The notes beneath the pieces were generated by a model. The model was not told the origin of the DNA, ran no database searches, and saw nothing but the letters and a program-made list of their open reading frames with translations. Of a DNA stretch of 64,000 nucleotides, positions 22,892-32,450 are shown piece after piece (positions within the stretch are counted from its first letter, which is position 1; each line of letters opens with the position of its first letter). Location of the stretch: the NCBI GenBank assembly GCA_020310875.1, contig CM035423.1, positions 144,500,337-144,564,336 of the forward strand, read 5' to 3'. The position numbers and the translations under genes were made by a program. Origin of the DNA: Ceratopteris richardii (lineage: Eukaryota; Streptophyta; Polypodiopsida; Polypodiales; Pteridaceae).

Positions 22892-23847
22892 GATATGACC
22901 ATAGAAGGTTGGGTGTTTATATCAATCCTAATTGTGAGTTGAATTTAATTCATGTTGACCTAGTGGTCATTATCTTTGAGAACATTCAACCAACAACTCA
23001 TTCTTCTATCCTCATGGATGGTGAACATTATGATTGCATGGGTCAAGTTGTGTTACCTATTATGGTGGGTGATATGCAATTTTTTGAAACATTCTTTGTC
23101 ATGGATGCTATAGATGAAGACGTGGTCATTGGCACCCAAAGGTTCATTACACAAAATCATCAAGAATTTGAGTTGTCTTCTCCACCTATTATGCGTGCTT
23201 CTACATATATATCTATGGAAAATCCCAATGACTATCCATCGTATGATAATTGGGGGCAAAATCATCTTTTCAAAGAGTGTGCTTTTCATGAACAAAATTT
23301 TCTTTCTACTCATGTTTTTGAATCTAATCCTTCTTTGAGTACATCGCAAGAGACCTTGGAAAATGGAGAAATGGAGGACTCCAAATGTTCGGGGGATGTG
23401 GAAGGACCCTCTCTTCCTGTAAACTTGGATTCCTCTCATGAAACCATAAGCAGGGATGAACTACACTCGGATCATCAAGAAGGAGATGATCAACAAATAC
23501 TTTGTATCAATGAGGTGGATAGTAATGTCGAATCTATGGTCAATCACGACAATCCATCACTCGTTTGTACATTTAGAGATTCTATGTGTACTAAGGATAA
23601 ATGTATCAATGAGCCTCTAGCTCGATCTCAAAGCACACAACCCATTGTTCCCTTGCATAAGCCTCATGAATGTATAGAGGACCAACCTTTGTTGCATTCC
23701 CCATGTAAAGATGAGTTTTCTCAAAAAACTCACATAGAAGGCCCCAACGACCCTTACATCAAGAAACAGAGATCACATTTTCTTGGTAATTTCAAGAAAA
23801 TTTGGGTGGCCAAGAAATTACTTAGAGCGCACCGAATCGCACTATGA
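22822..23847 (+). CDS. Retropepsin-like protein of element A, catalytic Asp lost
   Basis: 341 codons without a stop. Residues about 15-130 align by eye with retropepsin-like domain 2 of gypsy-B: TFVDITIGY, then VYINPNCELNLI where B has LIDSGTATSTF, then MGQVVLPIMVGD against LGKVEIPIYLQD, then DVVIGTQRF against LVLGQDW. The catalytic DSG is replaced by NPN, so proteolysis is not expected. Residues 150-320 are acidic and Ser/Asp-rich without recognised domain. The end, NFKKIWVAKK, is a WVPKK-type motif. The frame is open in an element whose LTRs differ by about 4%. Function unknown. Confidence 0.65.
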   Translation: MSKGVGSLFATREYDNTFVDITIGYDHRRLGVYINPNCELNLIHVDLVVIIFENIQPTTHSSILMDGEHYDCMGQVVLPIMVGDMQFFETFFVMDAIDEDVVIGTQRFITQNHQEFELSSPPIMRASTYISMENPNDYPSYDNWGQNHLFKECAFHEQNFLSTHVFESNPSLSTSQETLENGEMEDSKCSGDVEGPSLPVNLDSSHETISRDELHSDHQEGDDQQILCINEVDSNVESMVNHDNPSLVCTFRDSMCTKDKCINEPLARSQSTQPIVPLHKPHECIEDQPLLHSPCKDEFSQKTHIEGPNDPYIKKQRSHFLGNFKKIWVAKKLLRAHRIAL

Positions 23848-24332
23848 TATGGGTACTAAAGAAAGCCCTTGTACAAAGTCAGCCCCCTCACACTAGACTT
23901 CAAAATCTATGGTCTAGGCCTACCATGACTTATCGTCAAAAACGACCACTTCCAATCGAAGGACCCAAAGCAATCAAGCCTAAACTCAGAAAGAAACCAA
24001 GGGGGGACTTCAAGGCAACAACCTGCACAACAAAGACACCAAGGCGAGGTAAGGGACTGAATCAAGCTCAGAGCTCCAAAAAAGATCAAAGAGCCTCTAC
24101 TGCAAGGATATGGGTTTGGAAGACGAAAGCACGGATAGCATCCATCAAAGCAAAGAGCCAACCACGATGGATCAAACCCTCAAGAAATCATTCAAACATG
24201 AAGCGGACAAAGGTGATCACCACCCAATCGCAGACCATTCTCAAATGGATCCCTATAAAGAGGAATGATCAGTTGTCATCTCGAGATATAATGGATACCT
24301 CCAACAAAGATGGCATCAACATCTTCAAGTGA
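23844..24332 (+). pseudogene. C-terminal IWVxKK-repeat part of element A protein
   Basis: 162 codons, overlapping the previous frame by ATGA. Very basic. Motifs: MIWVLKKALV at the start, ARIWVWKTKA in the middle and ILKWIPIKRNDQLSSR near the end. The last matches VLKWIPIRRNNQLSSR of gypsy-B at about 26590. It probably continues the 341-codon protein after a frameshift near 23840. Confidence 0.5.
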
Positions 24333-25395
24333 CATCAAGCCTCGACAAGCGACAACCATGTGCTCCTTGCACAACCCTATCTTTTGCACCATTCAGGTCA
24401 TACACTTCCAAAGTATGCATTAATATAGGGCACTATTACACGACCGTGCATAGACACATTTGAGAAGTCCAGGCACAAGAGCACATTGACACATGTAAAG
24501 CATTTTTTGATACTAACCTTTGTCTTCTTGTTTTGTGACATTGTTTTGCAAAAAAAAAAAAGAAAAGAAAAGAGAGAGCAGGAACTTATTCCTAGGTTTG
24601 GCTCATGGAACATGAATGAGTCATGCTTAGTTGGAAAATGGAACCATTGATTCCTGGGCATTTATGGTGTAGTTACCTAATGTTGTTTGTCAAGAAATAT
24701 AAAGAAATTCAATTCTCAATACTTGGCAAATGTTACTTTGACAAGAGGAGATAGGACGAGTCACTCAAAGAATTTCATCAGTGAACCATCCACATGGACA
24801 TTCATCGACAATGAAAGACTAGCTGACGGTCCATCACAAATGTCGGGGGTACAATACGAGGAGATAAACATCGATCGATCCTTCACCATGGTAAGTATCC
24901 TTACTTTGGAAACACCATAACCATGATAGATTAGGAAACCTCTTCATCGGCATACCCTTGAGTACTTCGCTCAAGACCCCCAATTTTTGCACCATACTTC
25001 TTCCAATGCATTTTCCAAGTACGCATGCATAGGGCTACATTACAAGGCCGTGCACAAGGCACATATTTTCCTCAACCCATGCACGAACACACTTACCCAT
25101 CACTCAATATGGGTTATGAGTACTTGGTATGACTACTATGAACATCAACTTTGGAAGATCTAGAGGACATCAACGGAGCCTCACAATGACACAGTCATGC
25201 TGGAATCCAAGGATGAAGCACATACCAAGGGACTACAACTTGCAAAGGCTTGCAGTGATTGATGAAGAACTGGACAACCAACCCTGCCACATCTGGGCAG
25301 CCAGACGACTTTTGTTCATAGAGAAGGGACACTCCCTCTCAAAGTGCTACATGGAACATCCACTACAACAAGGGTCTGTCAGTGACGACAGACTC
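24333..25395 (+). other. 3' non-coding region of element A
   Basis: No credible gene. The short open stretches at 24687-24920 and 25129-25536 lie in sequence that gypsy-B also has but without a conserved frame. An A-rich run is at 24549-24575. Homology with gypsy-B 19778-20645 and 26016-26411 covers most of it. Confidence 0.65.
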
Positions 25396-25408
25396 GAGAG
25401 GGGGGGAG
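25396..25408 (+). other. Polypurine tract of element A
   Basis: cgagagggggggag run directly before the 3' LTR. Confidence 0.85.
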
Positions 25409-26015
25409 TGTTGCAGCTCACGGTCAAGGACAAGCATAAGAAGTGCTTCAGAGAAGTGGACACACAGGAAGAAGGAGCACATAGGGAGCTCCAAGAAGTG
25501 TATATCAAATTTTCAGAAGAAATCCCTATAAAATAGTGATTTTCATCACTAGAAACCATTGTAAATATCAGTTCACCTTTTTGTAGCTCCATTTTGTGCA
25601 AGCTGAGGAGTCCTCAAGCTTGAGGAGCATTAGAAGTATCATCCTACCAATTTTCATAATTTTTAGACTCCGTTTGAGCCCTCAAATAAGCCTTGGAACC
25701 TAATTTTTAACTAGACCGGACACTAAGTCTGAACAGGGCCAAAACTAGTCCAAAAACTATAAAAAATGCTAGAGAGCTCATTTTTGAGGTTAGCTTCTTG
25801 TAGATTTCAATTTTGTAATAGATTTCTTCGTAATCAAAGTCCTACCATTGTTCCTCTCTTTGATCTTACCTTGTGCACGTGTGTGTGTATGTGTGTGCAT
25901 GTTTGTGTGCTTTCACTCACACACTTGTGCCTTCACTTGCTCGTGGTCTTCATACCGGTCCTCGCGTCTCCGTGGATTGACAAGTAAAGGAGGTGGTGCT
26001 TACGCTTGAGCTACA
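25409..26015 (+). repeat. 3' LTR of element A
   Basis: 607 bp, same length as the 5' LTR, starts TGTTGCAGCTCACG, ends GAGCTACA, and is followed by the CTCCT duplication. Confidence 0.9.
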
Positions 26016-26020
26016 CTCCT
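26016..26020. repeat. Target-site duplication of element A, right copy
   Basis: CTCCT, identical to 20641-20645. Confidence 0.85.
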
Positions 26021-26221
26021 ACCATGGTATGGGGAAAAAATAGTTGTGGATGCCATGTTCATGGCAAGTTCTGGACATCTACCAGATAAGGGAGCAATAA
26101 TATCATCTTCTTGTCGAGACACACTTCTATCCAAATTGATAAATACCGAGTCATTGACGGTTCGACCTTCAACTAAGCATGAATCATTCATGTTCCATGA
26201 GCCGAACTAGGGAACAAGCTC

Positions 26222-26290
<69 letters not shown>

Positions 26291-26411
26291 GGAACAATGG
26301 CACAAAACAAGAAGAAAGATGTTAGAAATAGTAAGAATAGTTGAAATATGTCAATGTGCTCTTGTGCCTAGGACTCTCAAATGTGTCTATGCACAGCCAT
26401 GTAATGTGGCT
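26021..26411 (-). other. 3' non-coding region of gypsy-B, proximal part
   Basis: Minus strand aligns with element A around 24590-24640 (catgaatgattcatgcttag type block). It includes the CT microsatellite. No coding frame. Confidence 0.65.
26221..26287. repeat. (CT)n microsatellite
   Basis: About 33 CT units, nearly pure, inside the 3' non-coding region of gypsy-B. Confidence 0.95.
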
Positions 26412-27316
26412 CTATATTAATGCATAATATGGAAATGCATGACCTAAATGGTGAAAAATACAAGGTGATGCCAAAGGCACATGGTTGTTGCACGTCGAGG
26501 CTTCTGATGTTACTTGGGGATGTTGATGCAAGCTATACTTGGAGGTGTCCATTGGACCTCGAGATGACAACTGATTATTCCTCCTTATAGGGATCCATTT
26601 GAGAACCATCTTCAGCTGTGTAGGGATCACCTTGGCTTCTTCATCTTCATATGGTTTCTTAAATTTTGTATCCCACGTGGTTGGTTCTTTGGTTCTGTAG
26701 GGGCTACTAGTGATTTTGGCTTCAATACCCATAACATTGTTGCTAGTCTTTTGACTCTTGTTGAAGAGATGAGTTGGTCTGCTTTTGGTCTTGGTGTTTG
26801 GTTTTGACCCTTGCCTCACCTTGGCTACTTTGTTGAGACCTTTCTCATATGGGAGAGCATAGGTTGTTGTGTATGTAAGAGCTTCTTGGGTACCCATATT
26901 TGTAATTGTCCTTGTTGAATTGCAACTAATTTCTTAGGCACCCAAACTTGTCGGATACCTTGTGGCTGAGCTTTTCCTAGTTTCTTCTTTCGTCTTATGG
27001 ACTAGTTAGTTGGCATGGATGGGAATTTTGGGGGCAAGGCCAGTGGTTTTCCTCCTTTTTGTACCCAGATCTGTTTCATGCTCGGAACTGCTTTCTTCTT
27101 GAATGGTGTCTTTCTATTTGATACTTTGTGGTGGAACTACTATGGCTGCATTATTCTTTGAAGAAGAAGAGAGATCCACTCGCCTTCGAGCCTGTTCTTC
27201 CATGATTGACTCCTTCTACATCATAGAGCTTTTGACACATACAACATCTTCTTCTATACGACTAGTCTTAGAAGAACTAAGAGAATGACACCTAGATTTG
27301 TGAGCATGCAATTCTC
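26412..27316 (-). pseudogene. WVPKK-repeat region of gypsy-B
   Basis: The 161-codon stretch 26412-26897 plus a broken upstream part. In order the minus strand shows a Ser/Glu-rich stretch, then KQIWVQKGG, RQVWVPKKL, LQIWVPKKL and VLKWIPIRR, spaced about 15-150 residues apart. Basic and low in recognisable fold. Element A and gypsy-G have the same motif type at the same place after the retropepsin-like domain. Role unknown. Several stops and frame changes. Confidence 0.55.
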
Positions 27317-27720
27317 TTATTCTAATGTAATGCACTGTTCATGTACCCAAACTTGAAGATGTTGAATTTTTAGGTTTAAATTGACTCCATGGTCATAGAT
27401 CCAATCTTGACCTAAGACAAGTGGTTCCATAAGGTCCTCATCTTGACACACTAGCATTTTGACCATTATTGGGACATCTTGAAGGTAGATGGGAATTTCC
27501 ACCTTGCCCAAACAAGGGGTTTCCACACCTCCCATGCCTATGAGATAGGCTTCTATGGGATTGATGTTCAATTGTAGATCTTGGCAATATGAGAATCTAA
27601 ATGTACTAGTTGCAGTACCTGAATCAATCAATGCTCTCACAGGCCTTACATTCTCTCCATGTCCTACCTCTAAGGTCACAAAGGGATGTCAGTCAATTAT
27701 TCGAGAAGCAATTGCACCTG
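27317..27720 (-). pseudogene. Second retropepsin-like domain downstream of integrase (gypsy-B)
   Basis: The 120-codon stretch 27317-27679 reads FVTLEVGHG, ALIDSGTATSTF with the aspartic protease DSG, YLIGMGGVETPCLG, and LVLGQDWIYDHG in the place of the ILGxDxL signature. It is in the same frame as the integrase tail (27746-28036) and the integrase end (28061-28414). The breaks are stop codons, at least two of which look like CGA to TGA changes judged from gypsy-G. In standard gypsy order the protease precedes RT, and this element also has such a protease at 44755-45200. Confidence 0.75.
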
Positions 27721-28450
27721 ATGTTTGGCACATGACCATGTGATATCATGGGGCTTTAGGATTGACATCTAGGCCGACTCGCCTTAACTTATTTTTCCTA
27801 ATGCGCTCTCTGGCCTCTACTTGTGCTTCTTCTCTAACCCTTATCTCTTCTTCTTTTCGCTTTTTAGCAGTGTTGAGTCTCCTTAGCATATCCTCTATAA
27901 GAGGTTCTTGATATAGCTTGATTCGACAACCACTAATATAGTTTGGCAAGATGTCACCCTCTAGAGTGGCCAATTGAACCGCACCAATAGTGGAAAGTCT
28001 ATTAATGATCATGGGTCCATATCCTCTTTTTTCCAATTTACAAGCATGCTATTTGAGTGTTTAAACCAACACTAGGTCACCCTCTTCCAATCCTTTATCC
28101 TTGATGTGTGCATCAAAATAAGCCTTTTGTCTTTTCTTTGCAGCACAGATGCATGCTGCTGCTCGTAGCCTCGTCTCACATAAGTGTTCTAGATCAAAGA
28201 TCCTCAAGGACAACTCGTGTCCATTCCACTCATACTCTTGTGCTACTTTTAAACCTGGGATTAGGAAATCTAATGGTAGAATAGCATTGTGTCCAAAGAC
28301 CAACTGAAATGGGGTGGCATTGAGTATCGTTTTATAGGAAACTCGATAAGCCCAAACAGCATGATGAAGTTGTTTATCCCGATTAGAGCGTTTATTGTTA
28401 ACCACTTTTGTCAATACATTACATAGGATCTTATTTGTGCCTTTGGCTTG
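27721..28450 (-). pseudogene. pol: Integrase end and C-terminal tail (gypsy-B)
   Basis: 28061-28414 carries DKQLHHAVWAYRVSYKTILNATPF, FGHNAILPLDFLIP and EEGDLVLV, the end of a gypsy integrase. Just upstream, at about 28450, is PQANGQAKGTNK with Lys at the catalytic Glu position. 27746-28036 is the tail: LEKRGYGPMI, LPNYISGCRIKLYQEPL, then a Lys/Arg/Glu-rich helix-like stretch. No classical chromodomain seen. Confidence 0.75.
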
Positions 28451-29135
28451 TCCGTTAGCTTGTGGATGATAGGGAGTTTCTACAATGTACTCTACAATGG
28501 GAGTTTCTAGGTGGGGGGTTAATAGGACCTACAAAATATATACCCCACTTCGAGAATGCATGTCCTCCCATCATTGGCTTCAAGGGTATCTCATCTCTCC
28601 TGATCGGATATTGGGTACATTGGCATGTGTCACATTTCTTCACATAGGTATGTGCATCCATATGAAGAGTGGGCCACCAAAGTCTTGAGAATAGAATGGT
28701 CTTGATTACTCTCACGGGCCCTAAGTGTCCACCTGCAACACCGCTACGTGCGGTTTCTAAGACTTTCAAATAGTCTAATTCATGAATGCACAATCTTAAG
28801 TAACCATCTTTGCCTCTTCGAGATAGGTTGTCTCCTATTAAGGCATAGTCTTGAGCCTCTTGCTCCAAGCTTCCTTTTCTTGCTAGACTAGCCTTACTAG
28901 GTAGTGTTCTTGATCTCATAACTTCTACTAATGGAGCACTCCAGCCTAGAATTAACGATACGTGATAAAGAGTTGCATGCTCCACTGGGGGTCTCATCTG
29001 ACACAATGGAAAATTCTTAGTCCACTCATGTATTTCTCTATGCATGCTAGGCCAATACACTCCTTAACGCTTTAGATTCTACAATGTTCATTGTTTAGAA
29101 TAGTGATTTCCTAGCATTCCTTCATGGGCTTGTTG
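28451..29135 (-). pseudogene. pol: Two H2C2 fingers and integrase core start (gypsy-B)
   Basis: First finger (about 29135-28995): AHEGMLGNHYS, WPSMHREIHEWTKNFPLCQ, where the first Cys of CxxC is Phe. A linker follows (GWSAPLVEVM, YALIGDNLSRRGKDGYLRLC). Second finger (about 28735-28600): GGHLGPVRVIKTIL, WWPTLHMDAHTYVKKCDTCQ. The core start WGIYFVGPI has Tyr instead of the first Asp. The sequence then jumps to the end of the core, so about 100 residues including the second Asp are deleted near 28490. One finger is the norm in gypsy elements. Confidence 0.75.
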
Positions 29136-29236
29136 CAACCAACTATTATGTTCATCATCCTCAACACAACAAGCTAATACTCCCTCTGTATCTTGTTTGT
29201 ACATACTTTCTGCCAATATGTGATATTTTTGTGATT

Positions 29237-30590
29237 TTACAATTCATGTTTGTTCGTTCTCACATTCTTATTTGTGGGTCCAAAGGTGAGGATAGGTACC
29301 AACTTATTTGCCCATTTAGGAACAACTTCTAAATTGAACAAATAAGCATCCGGAAGTTCATCAGACACTCCTTGCGACAAATATCTTGAAGTGATAAGAG
29401 AAAGGTGATCTACCTTGAGGTGGGTCCTACCTTTCCTAACAACAACTTCAAAGTCATATTCCATTAGTAAGAGGAACCATCTTACTAAGCATCCTATATT
29501 GCAAGGTTTATTGAAAAAATATAATAAAGCTTGATGATCAGTGAAAAACTTGAACTTGTTAGCCAATAGATAGTGTCTAAGCTTCTTCACGGCATATACA
29601 ATGCCTAAGCCTTCTCGCTTGGTTGTGGTATAGTTTTGTTCAGCTGCATTTAGTTGTCTACTCGCATATGCTATAGGCAAATCTAGATTTCCTTCACCTG
29701 TGGGTTGTGCTAGCACACATCCTATTGCATGATTGGATGCATCCACATGGTCATGGAATGGCTTACTCCAATGAGGAGTGGTTAGTATTGGTGTTGTGCA
29801 CAATCGTCTCTTCAGCTCACTGAAGGAATTTTCACATTTGTCGTTCCACTCAAAATTTGTCAACAAGGCATAAAGAGGCTTAGCTATGATTGCATACATG
29901 TGGATAAACATGCGGTAATATCTGCAAGGGCCCATAAAGGCTTGTACCTCTTTAATATTCCTCAGCCTTTGTAGCTCTACTATGGCTCTAATTTTGTCCT
30001 TATCTATTGATATTCCATTCTTAGAAACAATGTGACATAAGATTTTACCTTGTCATACCATGAAAACACACTTTTCTTGGTTCACACACACTCAATATTC
30101 TCTACACTTATTAAAGATATGCCTGAGCTCAGGGATGTGAAGGCTTCTTTCTTGGGAATGAGCACATAAGTCATCCACATATACTTCTAAGATTTTTCAC
30201 AAGAACTCTTTGAAGAAATGACACATGAGCCTTTGGAATGTTGCAGGTGCATTGGTGAGCCCAAATGGCATCATGCAAAATGCAAAGATTCCCCACTCTA
30301 TGGCAAAAGTAGTCTTGTGTTGATCTTTTGGGGCAATGGCTACTTGGTTGTAACCTGAAAATCCATCAAGGAAGCTATAAACTTCCTTGCTGCAACACAC
30401 TCCAATAAATGTTCAATGATTGGAAGTGAATAGCTATCCCTGATCATTATGGCATTAACTTTTTTAAGGTTAATACACACTTGTAACTTTCCGTTCTTCT
30501 TGGGAACCACTACAATGGGGGACACTCATTTAGTGTGCTCAATCTCATAGATAAATCCACCTTCAATCAATCTATCAATTTCTTTCTTTA
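29237..30590 (-). pseudogene. pol: Gypsy reverse transcriptase and RNase H (gypsy-B)
   Basis: Starts at 30590 with KKEIDRLIEGGFIYEIEHTK, then SPIVVVPKKNGKLQVCINL, YSFLDGFSGYNQVAIAPKDQHKT, MPFGLTNAPATFQRLM and a YVDD box at about 30165. RNase H follows at 29237-29935: HVDASNHAIGCVLAQ, YASRQLNAAEQNYTTTKREGLGIVYAVKKLRHYL and FFTDHQALLYF. Frames change near 30340 and 29940. The missing upstream part of RT is at 43926 onward, on the other side of LINE-1. Confidence 0.85.
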
Positions 30591-31366
30591 TTTTTTTTTA
30601 GAAAATAGGAAGATTTAATTAGAGATGCTAAGCATGGCTATACATAGGGCAGGATACCCCACTCCCCAAGAGGGGCTCAAAACCAAAAGGAATACATAGT
30701 CACGGCCTAGGAGTACATGGCCATATAAATTTTGATACAATTAGCAGGTTCAATACTCATCTACTAGGGGTGAAACATTACAAGATATCAATCATCTCAA
30801 ATCTAGAGCTAAAAAATAGCTTCATCAGAGAATCTCTCCATTTAGAAGGAGGGTTACAAGCCAAATGACTGGAGAGGGAAAAAGAATTGTCACAGGCTTC
30901 ATTAATGCAAGTCACACATCTTTCTCCCAAAGAAGCAATAGCTCTCAGCATGGGCATCTTGCTATCATGTAGCCTTCCATTGTAGACTGCATCATTCTTG
31001 GACTTCCAAATATCCCAGAAAGTTGGACCCCTCCACAGATTCCAGAGCAGGAAATCAAACCTGCTACAACTACCAAGGAGAACATCTTGCCGGCTGAGAT
31101 TAAAACCTTTTTTTGAGCAGTATAGTTTCAAGTAATTCCAGAAGAATTGAGCATGTTGACAATTAAAGAATAAATGTGAGGTATCCTCCACAGTGCCACA
31201 GAACACACAACTACCATCACTAATACCAAATCTCCTGGGTTTGGCACTTGTCCAAACACTATTGGGTATAATCAACCACATCAGGCAAGAGTGCTTAATA
31301 TTAATGAGGAGGTGCCAGATACATAAGAATTTGTGTCTCCACTAGATAGGTCTCTAGTTGATATGC
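30591..31366 (-). pseudogene. LINE-1 C-terminal end and 3' tail
   Basis: Minus-strand stretch 30778-31281 (167 codons) has the zinc-binding C-terminal domain of plant LINE ORF2: CVFCGTVEDTSHLFFNCQ, then FWNYLK and FWDIWKSKNDAVYNG. Upstream the frame continues (HKFLCIWHLL) to 31366, where copia-C1 begins. A 3' UTR and an A tail (plus-strand T run 30591-30599) mark the LINE end inside the RT of gypsy-B. Confidence 0.85.
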
Positions 31367-32424
31367 TGTCGGTGCAAATACCAAGCCTTCATTGGCTAGG
31401 CATTGAAGAAGTTATGTGCAATTCATTGAAGATCCACATGAACCATTGCTAAACGTTTTAACCATTAACATTTTCTAAAAGTCACTTGGCTTAGAAGGAA
31501 TCTTATAAAAGCTCCAAAACTCATGGAGTTAGCAAGAGATAAAGCTAAAATGTTTTCGGTCGAATATCTCCTAACTTAGAGGAGAAATTTTAGGTAAAGT
31601 AAATTTTGAATTTGAATTCAAACTTGGAGGCAAAGCATCTATAAAAAGGAATTGTAATCTCTTGACCATTGTGCCCCCATTACCGAGCTTAGTGTTGATC
31701 ATTTGATGTAATTGAGAGGTTCACACTATAGCCTACTCCTATCACCATCATTGGACATCATGTTCATGCCAATGATCATGTACAACATTGTTACATAATA
31801 CATTACATTGATGATTACATCTATCTTCATCTCTCTCATTGTCACTCATAGTAGTGAACTTGTCTTGCTCATAGCTCAGTGATCTATCCACCATTTCCAA
31901 TGTTATATAGCTCATTGGAACAAGCTCAAAGCCTATTACAAGCTATCAAAATTTGAAGAAGTTTTTTTCAGCCAATGGGGAGAAAATTTTCTCGAAGTGG
32001 TCACTGGTCATTCTCCGTAGAGTTCCTAAAATGTCAGGGGTAAGCTTCTACTTGCTAAAGTCATTGCTCATAGTATAGTCTATGATTTTAAGTGATTCCA
32101 CTTGGAGTCATTAGCTCTCTAAGCTAATTAGATAATCTCATATGGATTTTTTCCTAATTGCTACTGTACTGTGAGTACTAAGCATAACATCTAGCAGGTG
32201 TCAAGACCAAAATAGCAGCTTTTTGGTCACTAGCTAGTTGCAAGCTTATCTTTTTTCATTCTATTATTTGAAGCATCATCGTCAAAGTACATAGACACTT
32301 ATTTAGTGTCAGTGGAAAGCTGAAAGGGCCTAAAACACAACTTTGAAGTAAAAGAGGGTAGGTACAAAGCAGGGATTAGGAGTACTAACTCATTTTTTGA
32401 CATGTCCATCCATCTTTCCCAACA
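31367..32424 (+). repeat. 5' LTR of copia-C1
   Basis: About 1058 bp, TGTCGGTGCAAATACC to ...CCCAACA. Recognisably homologous to the copia-C2 LTRs, more so in the 3' half. TATAAAAA at 31640-31647. Confidence 0.85.
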
Positions 32425-32425
32425 G

Positions 32426-32437
32426 TGGTATCAGAGC
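32426..32437 (+). other. Primer-binding site of copia-C1
   Basis: TGGTATCAGAGC, exact initiator tRNA-Met match, one base after the LTR. Confidence 0.9.
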
Positions 32438-32450
32438 AATTTGAGGTAAA

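Larger units (their letters stand above)
20646..26015 (+). mobile_element. Element A: non-autonomous gypsy-B-type LTR retrotransposon, complete
   Basis: 5370 bp with two 607-bp LTRs (about 25 differences by eye, about 96% identical), a primer site, a polypurine tract and a perfect 5-bp duplication. It has no RT, RNase H or integrase. It contains a CG-rich minisatellite, one 341-codon frame with a retropepsin-like fold pattern, a second frame with IWVxKK motifs and a 3' UTR shared with gypsy-B. It is inserted in the 3' UTR of gypsy-B, its likely helper family. Confidence 0.9.

Noticed and set aside
23053-23439. 128-codon minus-strand frame
   Set aside because: Shadow of the 341-codon frame of element A; no domain.
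30778-31281. Host zinc-finger gene
   Set aside because: The CxxC...H...C pattern with FWDIWKSKN and a following A tail is the C-terminal end of a LINE ORF2.
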